The notes under the pieces are model-generated. The model did no database searches, had not been told where the DNA came from, and saw nothing but the letters and a program-made list of their open reading frames with translations. This document shows positions 47,310 to 58,341 of a stretch of 64,000 nt of DNA, in pieces. Every line of letters begins with the position of its first letter. Position 1 is the stretch's first letter. The stretch is from positions 77,074,445-77,138,444 of the forward strand of contig NC_092051.1 in assembly GCF_003086295.3 (NCBI RefSeq), in the 5' to 3' direction. This DNA is from Arachis hypogaea. Its lineage: Eukaryota; Streptophyta; Magnoliopsida; Fabales; Fabaceae. The position numbers were made by a program, and so were the translations under genes.

Positions 47310-48505
47310 TGGTGCGCAGAAATCGTGACGGTTCCATTCCTTGGTAACGGCGCTGTCAGTGAAAATGGTCCAATGCGCTGTCACTGCATGGCTAATCATC
47401 TGTCGGTTCAAGATCATTCTGGAATAGGATCCATTGATCCTTTTGCGTCTGTCACTACGCCCAGTACTCGTGAGTTTGAAGCTCGTCACAGCCATCCTTT
47501 CCCAGATCCTACTCGGAATACCACAGACAAGGTTTAGACTTTTTGGATCTCAAGAATAGCCGTCCATGGATTCTAACTTATACCACGAAGACTCTGATTA
47601 AGGAATCCCAGAGATATTCATTCAATCTAAGGTAGAATGGAAGTGGTTGTCAGGCACGCGTTCATAGGTTGGGAATGATGATGACTGTCACGATCATCAC
47701 ATTCATATTGAAGTGCGAATGAATATCTTAGAATATGAATAAGCTTGAATTGAATGGAAAAACAATAGTACTTTGTATTAATTCATGAGGAACAGCAGAG
47801 CTCCACACCTTAATCTATGGTGTGTAGAAACTCTACCGTTGAAAATACATAAGAACAAGGTCCAGGCATGGCCGAGTGGCCAGCCCCCATAAAGGTCTAA
47901 GATAGCATAAAACTGATCAAAGATGATCCGAAGATGTAAATACAATAGTAAAAAGTCCTATTTATGCTAAACTAGTTACTACGGTTTAGAGAAATGAGTA
48001 AATGATGCAGAAATTCACTTCTGGGACCCACTTGGTGTGTGCTTGGGCTGAGCATTGAGCTTTACACGTGTAGAGGCTTCTCTTGGAGTTGAACGCCAGT
48101 TTGTAACCTGTTTCTGGCATTTAACTCCACTTTGCAACCTGTTTCTGGCGTTTAACTCCAGAATGCAGCATGGAACTGGCGTTGAACGCCAGTTTGCGTC
48201 ATCTAAACTCGGGCAAAGTATGGACTATTATATATTGCTGGAAAGCCCTGGATGTCTACTTTCCAAAGCAATTGAGAGCGCGCAGGGAGGTCAGAATCCA
48301 ACAGCATCTGCAGTCCTTCTTCAACCTCTGAATCTGATTTTTGCTCAAGTCCCTCAATTTCAGCCAGAAATTACCTGAAATCACAGAAAAACACACAAAC
48401 TCATAGTAAAGTCCAGAAATGTGAATTTTATTTTAAAACTAATAAAAATATACTAAAAACTATGTAAAAACAATGCCAAAAAGCGTATAAATTATCCGCT
48501 CATCA
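47310..48505 (-). repeat. 5' LTR of element F (right on the + strand)
   Basis: 1196 bp, shorter than its partner by about 460 bp through a 390-bp gap near 47355 and a smaller gap near 48278. The left edge copies that of 27272 exactly (TGGTGCGCAGAAATCGTG). Palindromic words at 48083-48195. Confidence 0.9.
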
Positions 48506-48510
48506 ACAAC

Positions 48511-49241
48511 CTCCAAGGCACATCATAGCTAAAGACTTTGAAGAGGTTGATCAAGAGATGGAAATTAAAGAAGAAGAAGCACAACCTCCCATGCCCTTGG
48601 TAAGTAATGAAGAAGAGATTGAATTGGAAGAAAGCTACCAAGAGGAAGAGGTTGAAATTGAAGAAGTTTGCAAAGAGGTGGAAGTTGTCAAAGAGCACAA
48701 GGGAGTGGAGCTTGAAATCACCTTGCCAAGGTTATTGGAGACCTCTCCGCCTAAGTTTCCATCATCCTTCACAACATTCAAGTGGGTAAAATTCATATCC
48801 CTTAGCTTTCTAATTCCACTTGAATTTAGGCTACTGGAGACGGATGGTCAACTTAGAGCTCTTTGTGGCATTAAGAGTAAGAGGAAGATGGTTAGTGGTT
48901 GGAGTTGTCAAGCAAGGTTCAACATGGTTGTGTGCTCAAAGTTTAAATGCAAGTGTTGGTGTAAAGCTCAACTGAATGGATCTAGGAAGTTGTTTGGCCG
49001 CTTTAGTGAGAATTCAGATTGCTTGCTACCCGGATGGAATCATAATGATCAACAAGAAGACGGGTGCAAAAGCAAGATTTGGGACCCCGGAATTCATTCT
49101 GGCAATCAACACTCTTGGGGCCTTGTCACTTGCTTTAACTTACTTGAAGGCTTTCTGCGCCTAGTTTGGGATCCCGGAGGCTGTTGGCATTCCAAACATT
49201 GGTGGAGATTTCTTGATGAATTCAAGCACAAGCCACCATAA
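48511..49241 (+). pseudogene. Proline-rich ORF of element E, 3' part
   Basis: About 243 codons that continue the frame broken at 27266; removing F and one target duplication restores the frame exactly. The first 70 residues are acidic and coiled-coil-like (MEIKEEEAQPP, ELEESYQEEEVEIEEV). The C-terminal part is rich in Trp and Cys: FKCKCWCKAQLNGS, WSCQARFNMVVCSKFK and HNDQQEDG. The Cys spacing does not fit a standard CCHC knuckle. It ends HKPP* at 49241. Function unknown; the whole ORF is about 530 codons. Confidence 0.75.
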
Positions 49242-49449
49242 CAGGAAGCTCATCAAATGTCCAATTTAAGGACTTTAACTAAAAGTGTTAGGTGCGAGAC
49301 AACCCACCATGGTAGGATCGTTCCATTTTCAATCTTATTTAGTTTTGTTTGTTTTTGAGTTTTATTTTATTTTATTAAACCTGGAATTATTCATAACATC
49401 TGCATCAGCATCTGCAGACTGCATTCTGCATTTTGCATTAAAAAAAAAA

Positions 49450-49985
49450 ATGCACGCGACGTGGCAGCGTCGCTGACGCGTCCACGTCACCAGTGCATTT
49501 TGAAGAAAAGAGAATTGAACAGAGAGTCACGTGAGAGCGTGGCTGGAGGCGTGCCTTTGGCACAAATTATTCCACACGACCGCGTCTCTGACGCGTCTGC
49601 ATCATGTGGGAAAATGCCTCCCACGCGTCCGCGTCACCCATGCGAATGCGTGGCCCTGTGAAATCGACGTAAAGAGGTATATGGCAGAAAGTTATAATAG
49701 AGTGGGGCTGGAACCATGCAAGCAGCACAAGCCCTGCCACGCAAACGCGTACCCCACGCGTTCGCGTCATTTTTAAAAGAAAGACCATTCACGCGATCGC
49801 GTCAAGCACGCGATCGCGTCACCCAGATTTTTGGCAATATGCATTTACAACAGAGAGTTGCGCAAACGCGAGGCTGCACTCGTGCCAATCGCACAAATCA
49901 GGCCACGCGATCGCGTGACCCACGCGTCCGCATCACCTGACCTTATCGCACACCACGCGACCGCGTCACTCACGCGTCCGTGTTG
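49450..49985. repeat. ACGCGT / CGCGTC repeat block in element E
   Basis: Many copies of near-palindromic CACGCGACGTGG, GACGCGTC, CACGCGTCCGCGTCAC and CACGCGATCGCGTCA at 15-60 bp steps in otherwise AT-rich DNA. The ORFs called through it on both strands come from lack of stops. Confidence 0.85.
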
Positions 49986-50660
49986 CCTGCACCGCACAAC
50001 TTTTCCAAATCAGCGCCAAAAATCTTATCTTTTCTTCCCCAATCCTAATTTTTCCTCCCTCCTTTCTTACTTACTTCTTCTTCCTTTCTTTCCCTTCTCA
50101 TTCTTCTTATCTTTCATTTTATTACATATTTCATTCATTGCATCTTAATTTTGCACATATTTTTTATTTTTTTTCTAAAATTATTATTTTTTCATTGATG
50201 TTAAAATTTTCTCATTCAACTGTTACATCTTTTTGAATTATTCTGGTGCTTCATGACTTGTTTTATTCTAATTGTGTATTATTATTCATAAGTCAATGCT
50301 AATTTTTATAATACTGATATTCCTTTTGCATTGATATGCACTTACACTATTTTGCATTACCCACACCCTCTTCCCCATTGTTGCAATTCTTGCACTATTG
50401 ATATGCCGTATGCTTCTACTGTTTTCTCACTGCATGTTGTAGCTACCATGTAATTGAGATCTTTATTATTTGGCATTACCAACCCATATTTTATTATCTT
50501 TATTTTTGGGTTACTTTTCTCCCTTTTTCTCTTCTTTCAGGATGGCCACAGAGGAAGGGAAAAGGAAGAACTTCTATATGGGGTGACAGGCAAGTCAATC
50601 TACACAATCTATAGAAAAAGGCATCAGTTGGAGCAGCCCATCCACTTGTACATCTTAGCA

Positions 50661-50697
50661 TGCACCGAGGACGGTGCAACCTTTAAGTGTAGGGAGG
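50661..50697 (+). promoter_or_regulatory. Hairpin module, internal copy (element E)
   Basis: TGCACCG-AGGA-CGGTGCA (7-bp stem, purine tetraloop), three bases, then TTTAAGTGTAGGGAGG. Same design as the copy at the 3' LTR but with a different stem. Confidence 0.75.
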
Positions 50698-52151
50698 TCG
50701 GTCGATACCGATCTCCATGAGTTAGCTATTTTCTTCTTTCCAACACCATTGTTTTATTTTCTTTGTTTGTTCATTATTGCATTTGCTTGTTTAATTGCAT
50801 GTTTGTTTGATTTTATGCATTTAGCTACTGCTTGGTTAAAGTAATGAGTTTCTTCTAAGAACCTATTTTTGAAATAAAATTTCACTGATTTAAATCAAAA
50901 TTTTTGTGTTAAATTTGTTTGAAGTTGTATTTGGAACATAGTTTGAAAAGCTAAGAACACACAACCCGTGAGATTTTGAGCTTATTTATATGGTTACATT
51001 ATTTAACCATAAATATTTTATTCTTGTGTGTTTACTTCTCTATGATTGTAATCTATATTTTGTTCTAGTCTGTATGTCTATTATTTAGTATATTTGCATG
51101 CTTGCATATGATTGAGGCCATTATTTGAATTTTTACTCACTTATCCCAAATAAGCCTACCCTTTCAATCACCTTTGTTTGACACCTTGAGCCTTTTTAAT
51201 CCCATTTATTCTATATTTTACCACATCACTAGCCTTAAGCAGAAAAAACAAATTAAATACCCCAATTGAATCTTTGGTTAGCTTAAGATAGAGATTGTGC
51301 ATCAACTAAGTGTGGGGAAATTGTGGGAACATAATAAGGGAATGTATCATGTTTCTAATTTATTTGAATATTGGAAATTTGGGAACCTACTCATGAAAAA
51401 CCAAAATAGAAAAATAATGGAAAATCCATGTGCATTGATAAGTTATGTTTATTTCTCTATAAAAAAAAGGAGAGAAAAATCCAAAAATATTCAATAAATA
51501 AGTAAATAAAAAAGGGGACAAAATTACCCCAATGCTAAGTTAATAAAAAGATCAATGCACATGTGATAAAAGTAAAGAAATATCAAAAATTTGGTACATG
51601 AGTATGGGAATCATACAAAAGTGGAAATTATGGGTAGTTAGGCATGAATTTAACAGTATATAGAGTATATGTATATTAGGTGAGAGCTTAGGTTAGTCAA
51701 AGATTCATATTATAGCTCACTTGGCCATACATGTACCGTTACCTTTACCTCAGCCCCATTACAACCCTGAAAAGACCTTATGATGTTTGCATTAGTATGC
51801 TAAATATTTGTTGATTGGTTAGATGAAGAACAAGGTTTAGAAAGCATGATTAGAGAAGAATAGAGTTATTAACCCTAGACACTTGAGAGATTAGAGTGAT
51901 ATACACTACCAGTAAGGGTTCAATGCTTGATTATATGTTCCCTACTTTCATGAGTTATCTTCTTACAAGTTTACTTGTCTTTTATTATATAATTTCAATT
52001 AGTGGAATTTGATTCATATTTGTCTTGGAGAACTTATTTACTTTTAACCAAGTAGGTAGAAACATCTTAGCATGTAGTTGCATTCATATAGATAGGTTGC
52101 ATTTCATACATTTTACCATTCCTCTTCACCCCTTTATAGTTTCTCTTGAGC

Positions 52152-52190
52152 TTAGCATGAGGACATGCTAATGTTTAAGTGTGGGGAGAT
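52152..52190 (+). promoter_or_regulatory. Hairpin module and polypurine tract before the 3' LTR (element E)
   Basis: TTAGCATG-AGGA-CATGCTAA (8-bp stem), two bases, then TTTAAGTGTGGGGAGAT touching the LTR start at 52191. The GGGGAGA run is the likely plus-strand primer. Confidence 0.8.
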
Positions 52191-53630
52191 TGATAAACCA
52201 CTATTTTATGGTTTATATTGTGCTCAATTGAGTGATTTTTATCAACTCTTTACCCACTTATTCATACTATTTGCATGGTTTTACGTTTTCCTTCCTAATT
52301 TTGTGCTATGATTGAAAACAATGTTTCCTAGGCCTTTAAATTGCTAATATTAATCCTCTCTTATTACCATTAGATGCCTTGATATGTGTGTCAAATGATT
52401 TCAGAGTTTATAGGGTACGAATGGCTTAGAGGATGGAAAGGAAGCATGCAAAAATGGAAGGAATACAAGAAATTAAAGAAATTGCTAAGCTGTCCAGCCT
52501 GACCTCTTCGCACTCAAACGGTCATAACTTGAGCTACAGAGGTCCAAATGAGATGGTTCCAGTTACATTGGAAAGCTAACATCCGGGGCTTTGATTTGAT
52601 ATATAATATGTTATAGTTGCTCTAATTCTAGGTGACGCGAATGTGTGCTCCACGCGGACGCGTCGCAGTGAAGAAAATCAGTGTGGCAGATTTCTTCTCC
52701 AGCAATTTCTGGGCTGCTTTCAACCCAGTTTTTGGCCCAAAAAATACAGATTAGAGGCTATAAAGTGGGAGAATCCATTCATTCATAATAATCAGCTCAT
52801 AATTCATAATTTTTAATTTTAGATGTAGTTTTTAGAGAGAGGGATTCTCTCCTCTCTCTTAGGTTTTAGGATTAGGATTCCTCTTAAAGGATTTAGAATT
52901 TCAACTCTTCATCAGGTTCAATATTTCTTTTATTTTATATTTCTCTTTTACTTTCAGATACTTTAATGCTATCCTTTAATTACTTATGTTGCCAGATTGG
53001 CTTATGAACTCTTTATGTTTAGATTGATTTTCTCTTATTAATGCAATTGAGGTATTTCAGATCTAAGATTCTTATTTAGCTTTTTATATCATTGGCTTTA
53101 ATTGATTAACTGGATGCTCTTAAGTTATCAACTATCCGTGATTGGTTGTTATGTCGGCTAAATTGACTGGTATTCTACTAACTCTAGTCTTTTCTTAGGA
53201 GTTGGCTAGGACTTGGGAATCTAACTAATTAGTTCACTTGACTTTCCCTTGCTTTCATAAGGGTTAACTAAGTGGGATTAACTTCTATTCTCATAGGAGT
53301 AACTAGGATAAAACTTTCGAATTTTCATACCTTGCCAAGAGTTTATTTTACAGTTATTTATTTATTTTATTTGTCATTTAAATTACTTGTCCCTTACTTT
53401 CAAAAACCCCCAATTTACAAAACTCATAACCATTAATAAGAACATACCTCCCTGCAGTTCCTTGAGAAGATGACCCGAGGTTTAAATACTTCGGTTATCA
53501 ATTTTAAAGGGGTTTGTTACTTGTGACAACCAAAACGTTTGTACGAAAGGATTTTCTGTTGGTTTAGAAACTATACTTACAATGCGATCATATTTTTATA
53601 TTTCTTTACCGATAAAAAAACCAATCGTCA
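52191..53630 (+). repeat. 3' LTR of element E
   Basis: 1440 bp, TGATAAACCAC to AATCGTCA; partner of 24379-25774. The target duplication ggccg follows at 53631-53635. Confidence 0.92.
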
Positions 53631-53635
53631 GGCCG

Positions 53636-54783
53636 CGAGATTAAATTAAAAGCTGTGAAAAATCGGTAACCGTAAAACTCAAAAACGGGTTTAAAATCAA
53701 GTATATATTTTGAAAGACCACAAGAAAAGATTTTGGTTTTGAAAGAGTGTTTGTCACCAACACAAATATTATTTTTGAATATGAAAATGTAGTTTTGATA
53801 AAAGATCGGAGTTAAAAGATAATAATTATATAGATTTTGGGGGTATTCTGAGTACAAAGTAAAAGTTCCAGAGTAAACTGGATATGTTATAAAAGTTCAG
53901 GGATATTTTTATAAATATGAAAATAAGTGAGGGTTCAAATATAATTTTATAAAATATTGAGGTTAAAAATAGAATATTAAAATGTTCGTGATTTAGAAAG
54001 TAATTAATAAAAGTTTAAAAATAAGATTTTATAAACTAAGTTTTAAAAGAATATTATAAATATTATTTTAAATACTTCTTTAAAATTACTCATTTATATT
54101 AAAATAAATTATTATTATAATTATTATTTATCAAAGATATAATCTTGTAAGAATATCATAATGTGTATTATTAATGATAAAGCAAGCAAGCATAGTAATC
54201 TTAAAAGCTTTAGAGAACGCAAACTTAATTAAAAAATTTTATAAATATTTTCCATAAGATACTTAGTGGAGAAATGAGAGAATAGTGCGAAGATAATTTA
54301 TAGTATGGATTGATAAGAAAGAAAAGAAGAAGAAAAGAAAATATTTAAAGAACATTTGCCACAGGAGAGCAAATAGCAAGAATAAATGAAAAAAAAGAAT
54401 GAATGAAAAAAAAAGGAGATAAGCAAAGATATTTTTTGGCACTGAGAATGAGCTAGATGATTGCTTACCTGCTGAAAATAAGCAGAGATATGGTGGTGAG
54501 TCCGCCGAGATTTTCTTTCCAGAGATACATCGGCCAATCTAGGGGATGGTTGCACCTGTAAGACGGAGGTTTCTTACAGAGGTTATCAATACATACATTG
54601 GCTAGAGAGAGCCTCACCTGTAAGACCGAAGTTGCTTATAGAGGTTATGTTTTCATACATTGGCTCAAGAGAGTAGCACCTGTAAGACAGAGGTTGCTTA
54701 CAGAGGTTATGACACTGGAAACCAAACTCATACAAAGGTTGCTGAGTTACGTTGGGAATAGGTTAAAACCGACAGATGAGCTC
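53636..54783 (+). mobile_element. Subfamily C LTR fragment, right part
   Basis: Resumes the LTR cut at 24378 and matches 10713-11865 of the first subfamily C LTR. It ends at 'gatgagctc' where element H begins. The last bases agctc (54779-54783) would be the left target duplication of H. ORFs at 53606-53857 and 54298-54555 (minus) are chance. Confidence 0.82.
54555..54703 (+). repeat. Hairpin array in the subfamily C LTR fragment
   Basis: Three units matching 11643-11789, with stems CTGTAAG / CTTACAG (third unit perfect), TTCTTACAG and GCTTATAG in decayed ones. Confidence 0.75.
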
Positions 54784-56456
54784 TGATGAGCGGATAATTT
54801 ATACGCTTTTTGGCATTGTTTTTAGTATGTTTTTAGTAGAATCTAGTTACTTTTAGGGATGTTTTTATTAGTTTTTATGTTAAATTCACACTTCTGGACT
54901 TTACTATGAGTTTGTGTGTTTTTCTGTGATTTCAGGTATTTTCTGGCTGAAATTGAGGGACTTGAGCAAAAATCAGATTCAGAGGTTGAAGAAGGACTGC
55001 TGATGCTGTTGGATTCTGACCTCCCTGCACTCAAAGTGGGTTTTCTGGAGCTACAGAACTCAAAATGGCACACTTCCAATTGCGGTGGAAATTAGACATT
55101 CAGGGCTTTTCAGCAATGTATAATAGTCCATACTTTGGCCGAGTTTAGACGACGTAAAAGGGAGTTGAACGCCAGTTCTACGCTGCTGTCTAGAGTTAAA
55201 CGCCAGAAACAAGTCACAAACCAGAGTTGAACGCCAGAAATACGTTACAACCTGGCGTTCAACTCCAGAAAGAGCCTCTGCACGTGTAACATTCAAGCTC
55301 AGCCCAAGCACACACCAAGTGGGCCCCGGAAGTGGATTTATGCATCAATTACTTACTTCTGTAAACCCTAGTAACTAGTTTAGTATAAATAGGACTTTTT
55401 ACTATTGTATTAGACATCTTTTGATCATTTTGAGATCTCTAGACCTCCATGGGAGGCTGGCCACTCGGCCATGCTTACCCTATATTCACTTATGTATTTT
55501 CAAACGGTAGAGTTTCTGCACTCCATAGATTAAGGTGTGGAGCTCTGCTGTTCCTCAAAGATTAATGCAAAGTACTACTGTTTTTCTATTCAATTCAACT
55601 TATTCCGCTTCTAAGATATTCATTCGCACTTCAACCTGAATGTGATGAACGTGACAATCATCATCATTCCCTATGAACGCGTGCCTGACAACCACTTCCG
55701 TTCTACTTTAGATTGAATGAGTATCTCTTGGATCTCTTAATCAGAATCTTCGTGGTATAAGCTAGATTGATGGCAGCATTCATGAGAGTCCAGAAAGTCT
55801 AAACCTTGTCTGTGGTATTCTGAGTAGGACTCTGGGATTGAATGACTGTGACGAACTTCAAACTCGCGAGTGCTGGGCGTAGTGACAGACGCAAAAGGAG
55901 GGTGAATCCTATTCCAGTATGATCGAGAATCTTAGATGATTAGCCGTGCTGTGACAGAGCATTTGGACCATTTTCACAAGAGGATAGGATGCAGCCATTG
56001 GCAAGGGTGATGCCTCCAGACGATTAGCATGCAGTGACAGCACATCGGACCATTTTCCAGAGAGGATTAAAAGTAGCCATTGACAACGGTGATGTCCTTA
56101 CATAAAGCCATCCATGAAAAGGAGTAAGACTGATTGGATGAAGACAGCGGAAAAGCAGAGATTCAGGGGAACGAAAGCATCTCTATACGCTTATCTGAAA
56201 TTCTCACCAATGAATTACATAAGTGTTTCTATCCTTATTTTATGTTTACTTATTATTTAATTTCGAAAACTCCATAACCTTTTGATATCCGCCTGACTGA
56301 GATTTACAAGGTGACCATAGCTTGCTTCATACCGACAATCTTTGTGGGATCGACCCTTACTCACGTAAGGTTTATTACTTGGACGACCCAGTGCACTTGC
56401 TGGTTAGTTGTATCGAAGTTGTGAATGAAAAACGATTTATTAAGACGTGCGTACCA
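54784..56456 (+). repeat. 5' LTR of element H
   Basis: 1673 bp, TGATGAGCGGATAATT to GTACCA. Palindromic words at 55160-55270, more diverged than in G. The 69-codon ORF at 56322-56531 crosses the LTR edge and is chance. Confidence 0.9.
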
Positions 56457-56462
56457 AGTTTT

Positions 56463-56480
56463 TGGCGCCGTTGCCGGGGA
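56463..56480 (+). promoter_or_regulatory. Primer binding site for tRNA-Asp (element H)
   Basis: TGGCGCCGTTGCCGGGGA, perfect, six bases after the LTR. Confidence 0.95.
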
Positions 56481-58341
56481 TTGTTCGAGTTTGGACAACT
56501 GACGGTTTATCTTGTTGCTCAGATTAGGTAATTTTCTTTTTGTTTTATTTTCAAAAATTTTTCAAAAACCTTTCAAAAATTTCTCATCTGTCTTCGAAAA
56601 AAAAAAGTTTTCAAAAATATATTTTTCTTCAAAATTTTTAAGAATGAATTCTAGTGTTTCATGAACCATGTTGAAGCCTGACTGGCTGTAAAGCCATGTC
56701 TAATCCTTTTGGATAGGGGCTTCCAGCCATCAGCATAGAGGCAAGTTAATTTGATAAGTAATGAGTAGTATATTCTGATGTTACATGCTAAAGCTTGACT
56801 GGCTATTAAGCCATGTCTAACCCTCAGATTGGAGCTTTAGACTAACATGGCAAGATTCCTGGAATTCATATTAAAAATTTTGGAATCCTTATTTTTCTTT
56901 TTCATATAATTTTCGAAAAAACCAAAAAAAAATTAGAAAATCATAAAAAAATTCAAAAATATTTTGTGTTTCTTGTTTGAGTCTTGAGTCAGATTTTAAA
57001 GTTTGGTGTCAATTGCATGTTCATCTTGCATTTTTCGAAAAATTCATGCATTCATAGTGTTCTTCATGATCTTCAAGTTGTTCTTGGTAAGTCTTCTTGT
57101 TTGATCTTGATGTTTTCTTGTTTGGCATCCTTTCTTGTTTCTCATATGCATTTTTGCATCCATAGAGTCTAAACGTGAAAGATTTCTAAGTTTGATGTCT
57201 TGCATGTTTTCTTTGCATATAAAAATTTTCAAAAATAAGTCTTGATGTTCATTTTGATCTTCAAAGTGTTCTTGGTGCTCATCTTGACATTCATAGTGTT
57301 CTTGCATTCATTCCTTGTTTTGATCCAAAAAGAAAAGAGAAAAACATGAAAATGATGTCTTAATTTTTTCTCTCTCATCATAAAAATTAAAAAAAAAATA
57401 AAAAAAAATATCTTTCCCTTTTTCACTCATAAATTTCGAAAATTTGAGTTGACTTTTTCAAAACTTTTTAAAATCTAGTTGTTTTTATGTGTCAAATCAA
57501 AATTTTCAATTTAAAAATCCTATCTTTTTCAAAATCTTTTTTCAAAAATCAAATCTTTTTCATTTTTCTTAGTTATTTTCGAATATTTTAAAAATATTTT
57601 TCAAAAATATTTTTCTTATCTTTACCTCATAATTTTCGAAAATAACATCATCAATTAATGTTTTGATTCAAAAATTTCAAGTTTGTTACTTGCTTGTTAA
57701 GAAAGATTCAAACTTTGAGTTCTAGAATCATATCTTGTGATTTCTTGTGAATCAAGTCATTAATTGTGATTTAAAAAAAATCAAATCTATTTCAAAAACT
57801 AATCTCAATCATATCTTTTCAAAAATATCTTCTTATCTTATCTTTTTCAAAAATTTGATTTCAAAATATCTTTTCTAACTTCCTAACTTCTTATTTTTTC
57901 AAAATTTGTTTCAACTAACTAACTAACTAACTTTTTGTTTGTTTCTTATCTTTTTCAAAACTACCTAACTAACTCTCTCTCTCTAATTTTCGAAAATATC
58001 TCTTCTCTTTTTCAAAATTTCTTTTTAAATTAACTAATTATTTTAACTTTTGATTTTAAAATTTCGAAAATTACTAACCTTTTTCAAAAACTATTTTCAA
58101 AAATCACTAACCCTTTTTCAAAAATAATTTTCGAAAATCCTTCTTCCTCATCTCCTTCTAATTATTTATTCATCTACTAACACTTCTCTTCATCTCACAT
58201 CACTGCTCCTATCCTTACCCTTGTGTTTGGATTCTTCATTCTTCTTCACCCATATTCCTTTTCTTCTTCTACTAACAATAAGGAACCTCTTTACTGTGAC
58301 ATAGAGGATTCCTCTTCTTTTCTTGTTCTCTTCTCTTTCTT
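56481..58341 (+). other. Leader of element H
   Basis: About 1.86 kb, T-rich with TTTTCAAAA words. A duplicated stretch 'gactggct..aagccatgtctaa' occurs at about 56679 and 56792. AAGTTTGGTGTC lies at 56999-57010. Minus-strand ORFs (57044-57307, 57229-57426) are low complexity. No gene. Confidence 0.75.

Larger units (their letters stand above)
27272..48505 (-). mobile_element. Non-autonomous Athila-type retrotransposon (F), inserted in E and interrupted by G
   Basis: Target duplication acaac is intact at 27267-27271 and 48506-48510. On the minus strand the LTR starts TGATGAGCGG and ends GCGCACCA. In element order: 5' LTR (48505-47310), tRNA-Asp primer site, leader, gag, [element G], protease, spacer with palindromic repeats, ORF2, 3' UTR, hairpin module, 3' LTR (28928-27272). 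There is no RT, RNase H or integrase between protease and ORF2, where G has about 3 kb of pol. H has the same layout, so the absence is a family trait and not one deletion. Length without G is about 9.9 kb. Confidence 0.92.
49242..52190 (+). other. 3' region of element E
   Basis: Nearly 3 kb without a credible gene. It begins with a decayed 'ggtgcgagacaaccca' hairpin (49290-49307), a GC-rich array (49450-49985), T-rich DNA (50040-50230), and an open stretch from ATG at 50542 (MATEEGKRKN...) that soon stops. Two hairpin modules follow at 50661-50697 and 52152-52190, the second touching the 3' LTR. The 66-codon ORF at 51297-51497 has no domain. Confidence 0.7.
24379..53630 (+). mobile_element. 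Non-autonomous Athila-like retrotransposon (E), interrupted by F and G
   Basis: LTRs at 24379-25774 and 52191-53630 begin TGATAAACCAC and end CGTCA. A perfect tRNA-Asp primer site follows the 5' LTR and a purine run (GTGGGGAGAT) precedes the 3' LTR. Target duplication is ggtca on the left and ggccg on the right; the uninterrupted relative at 10706 reads ggcgg, so the original was probably ggccg with later transitions on the left. Without the nested DNA it is about 8 kb. It encodes one proline-rich ORF and shows no gag capsid, protease, RT or integrase, so it would depend on enzymes from elsewhere. Confidence 0.88.
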
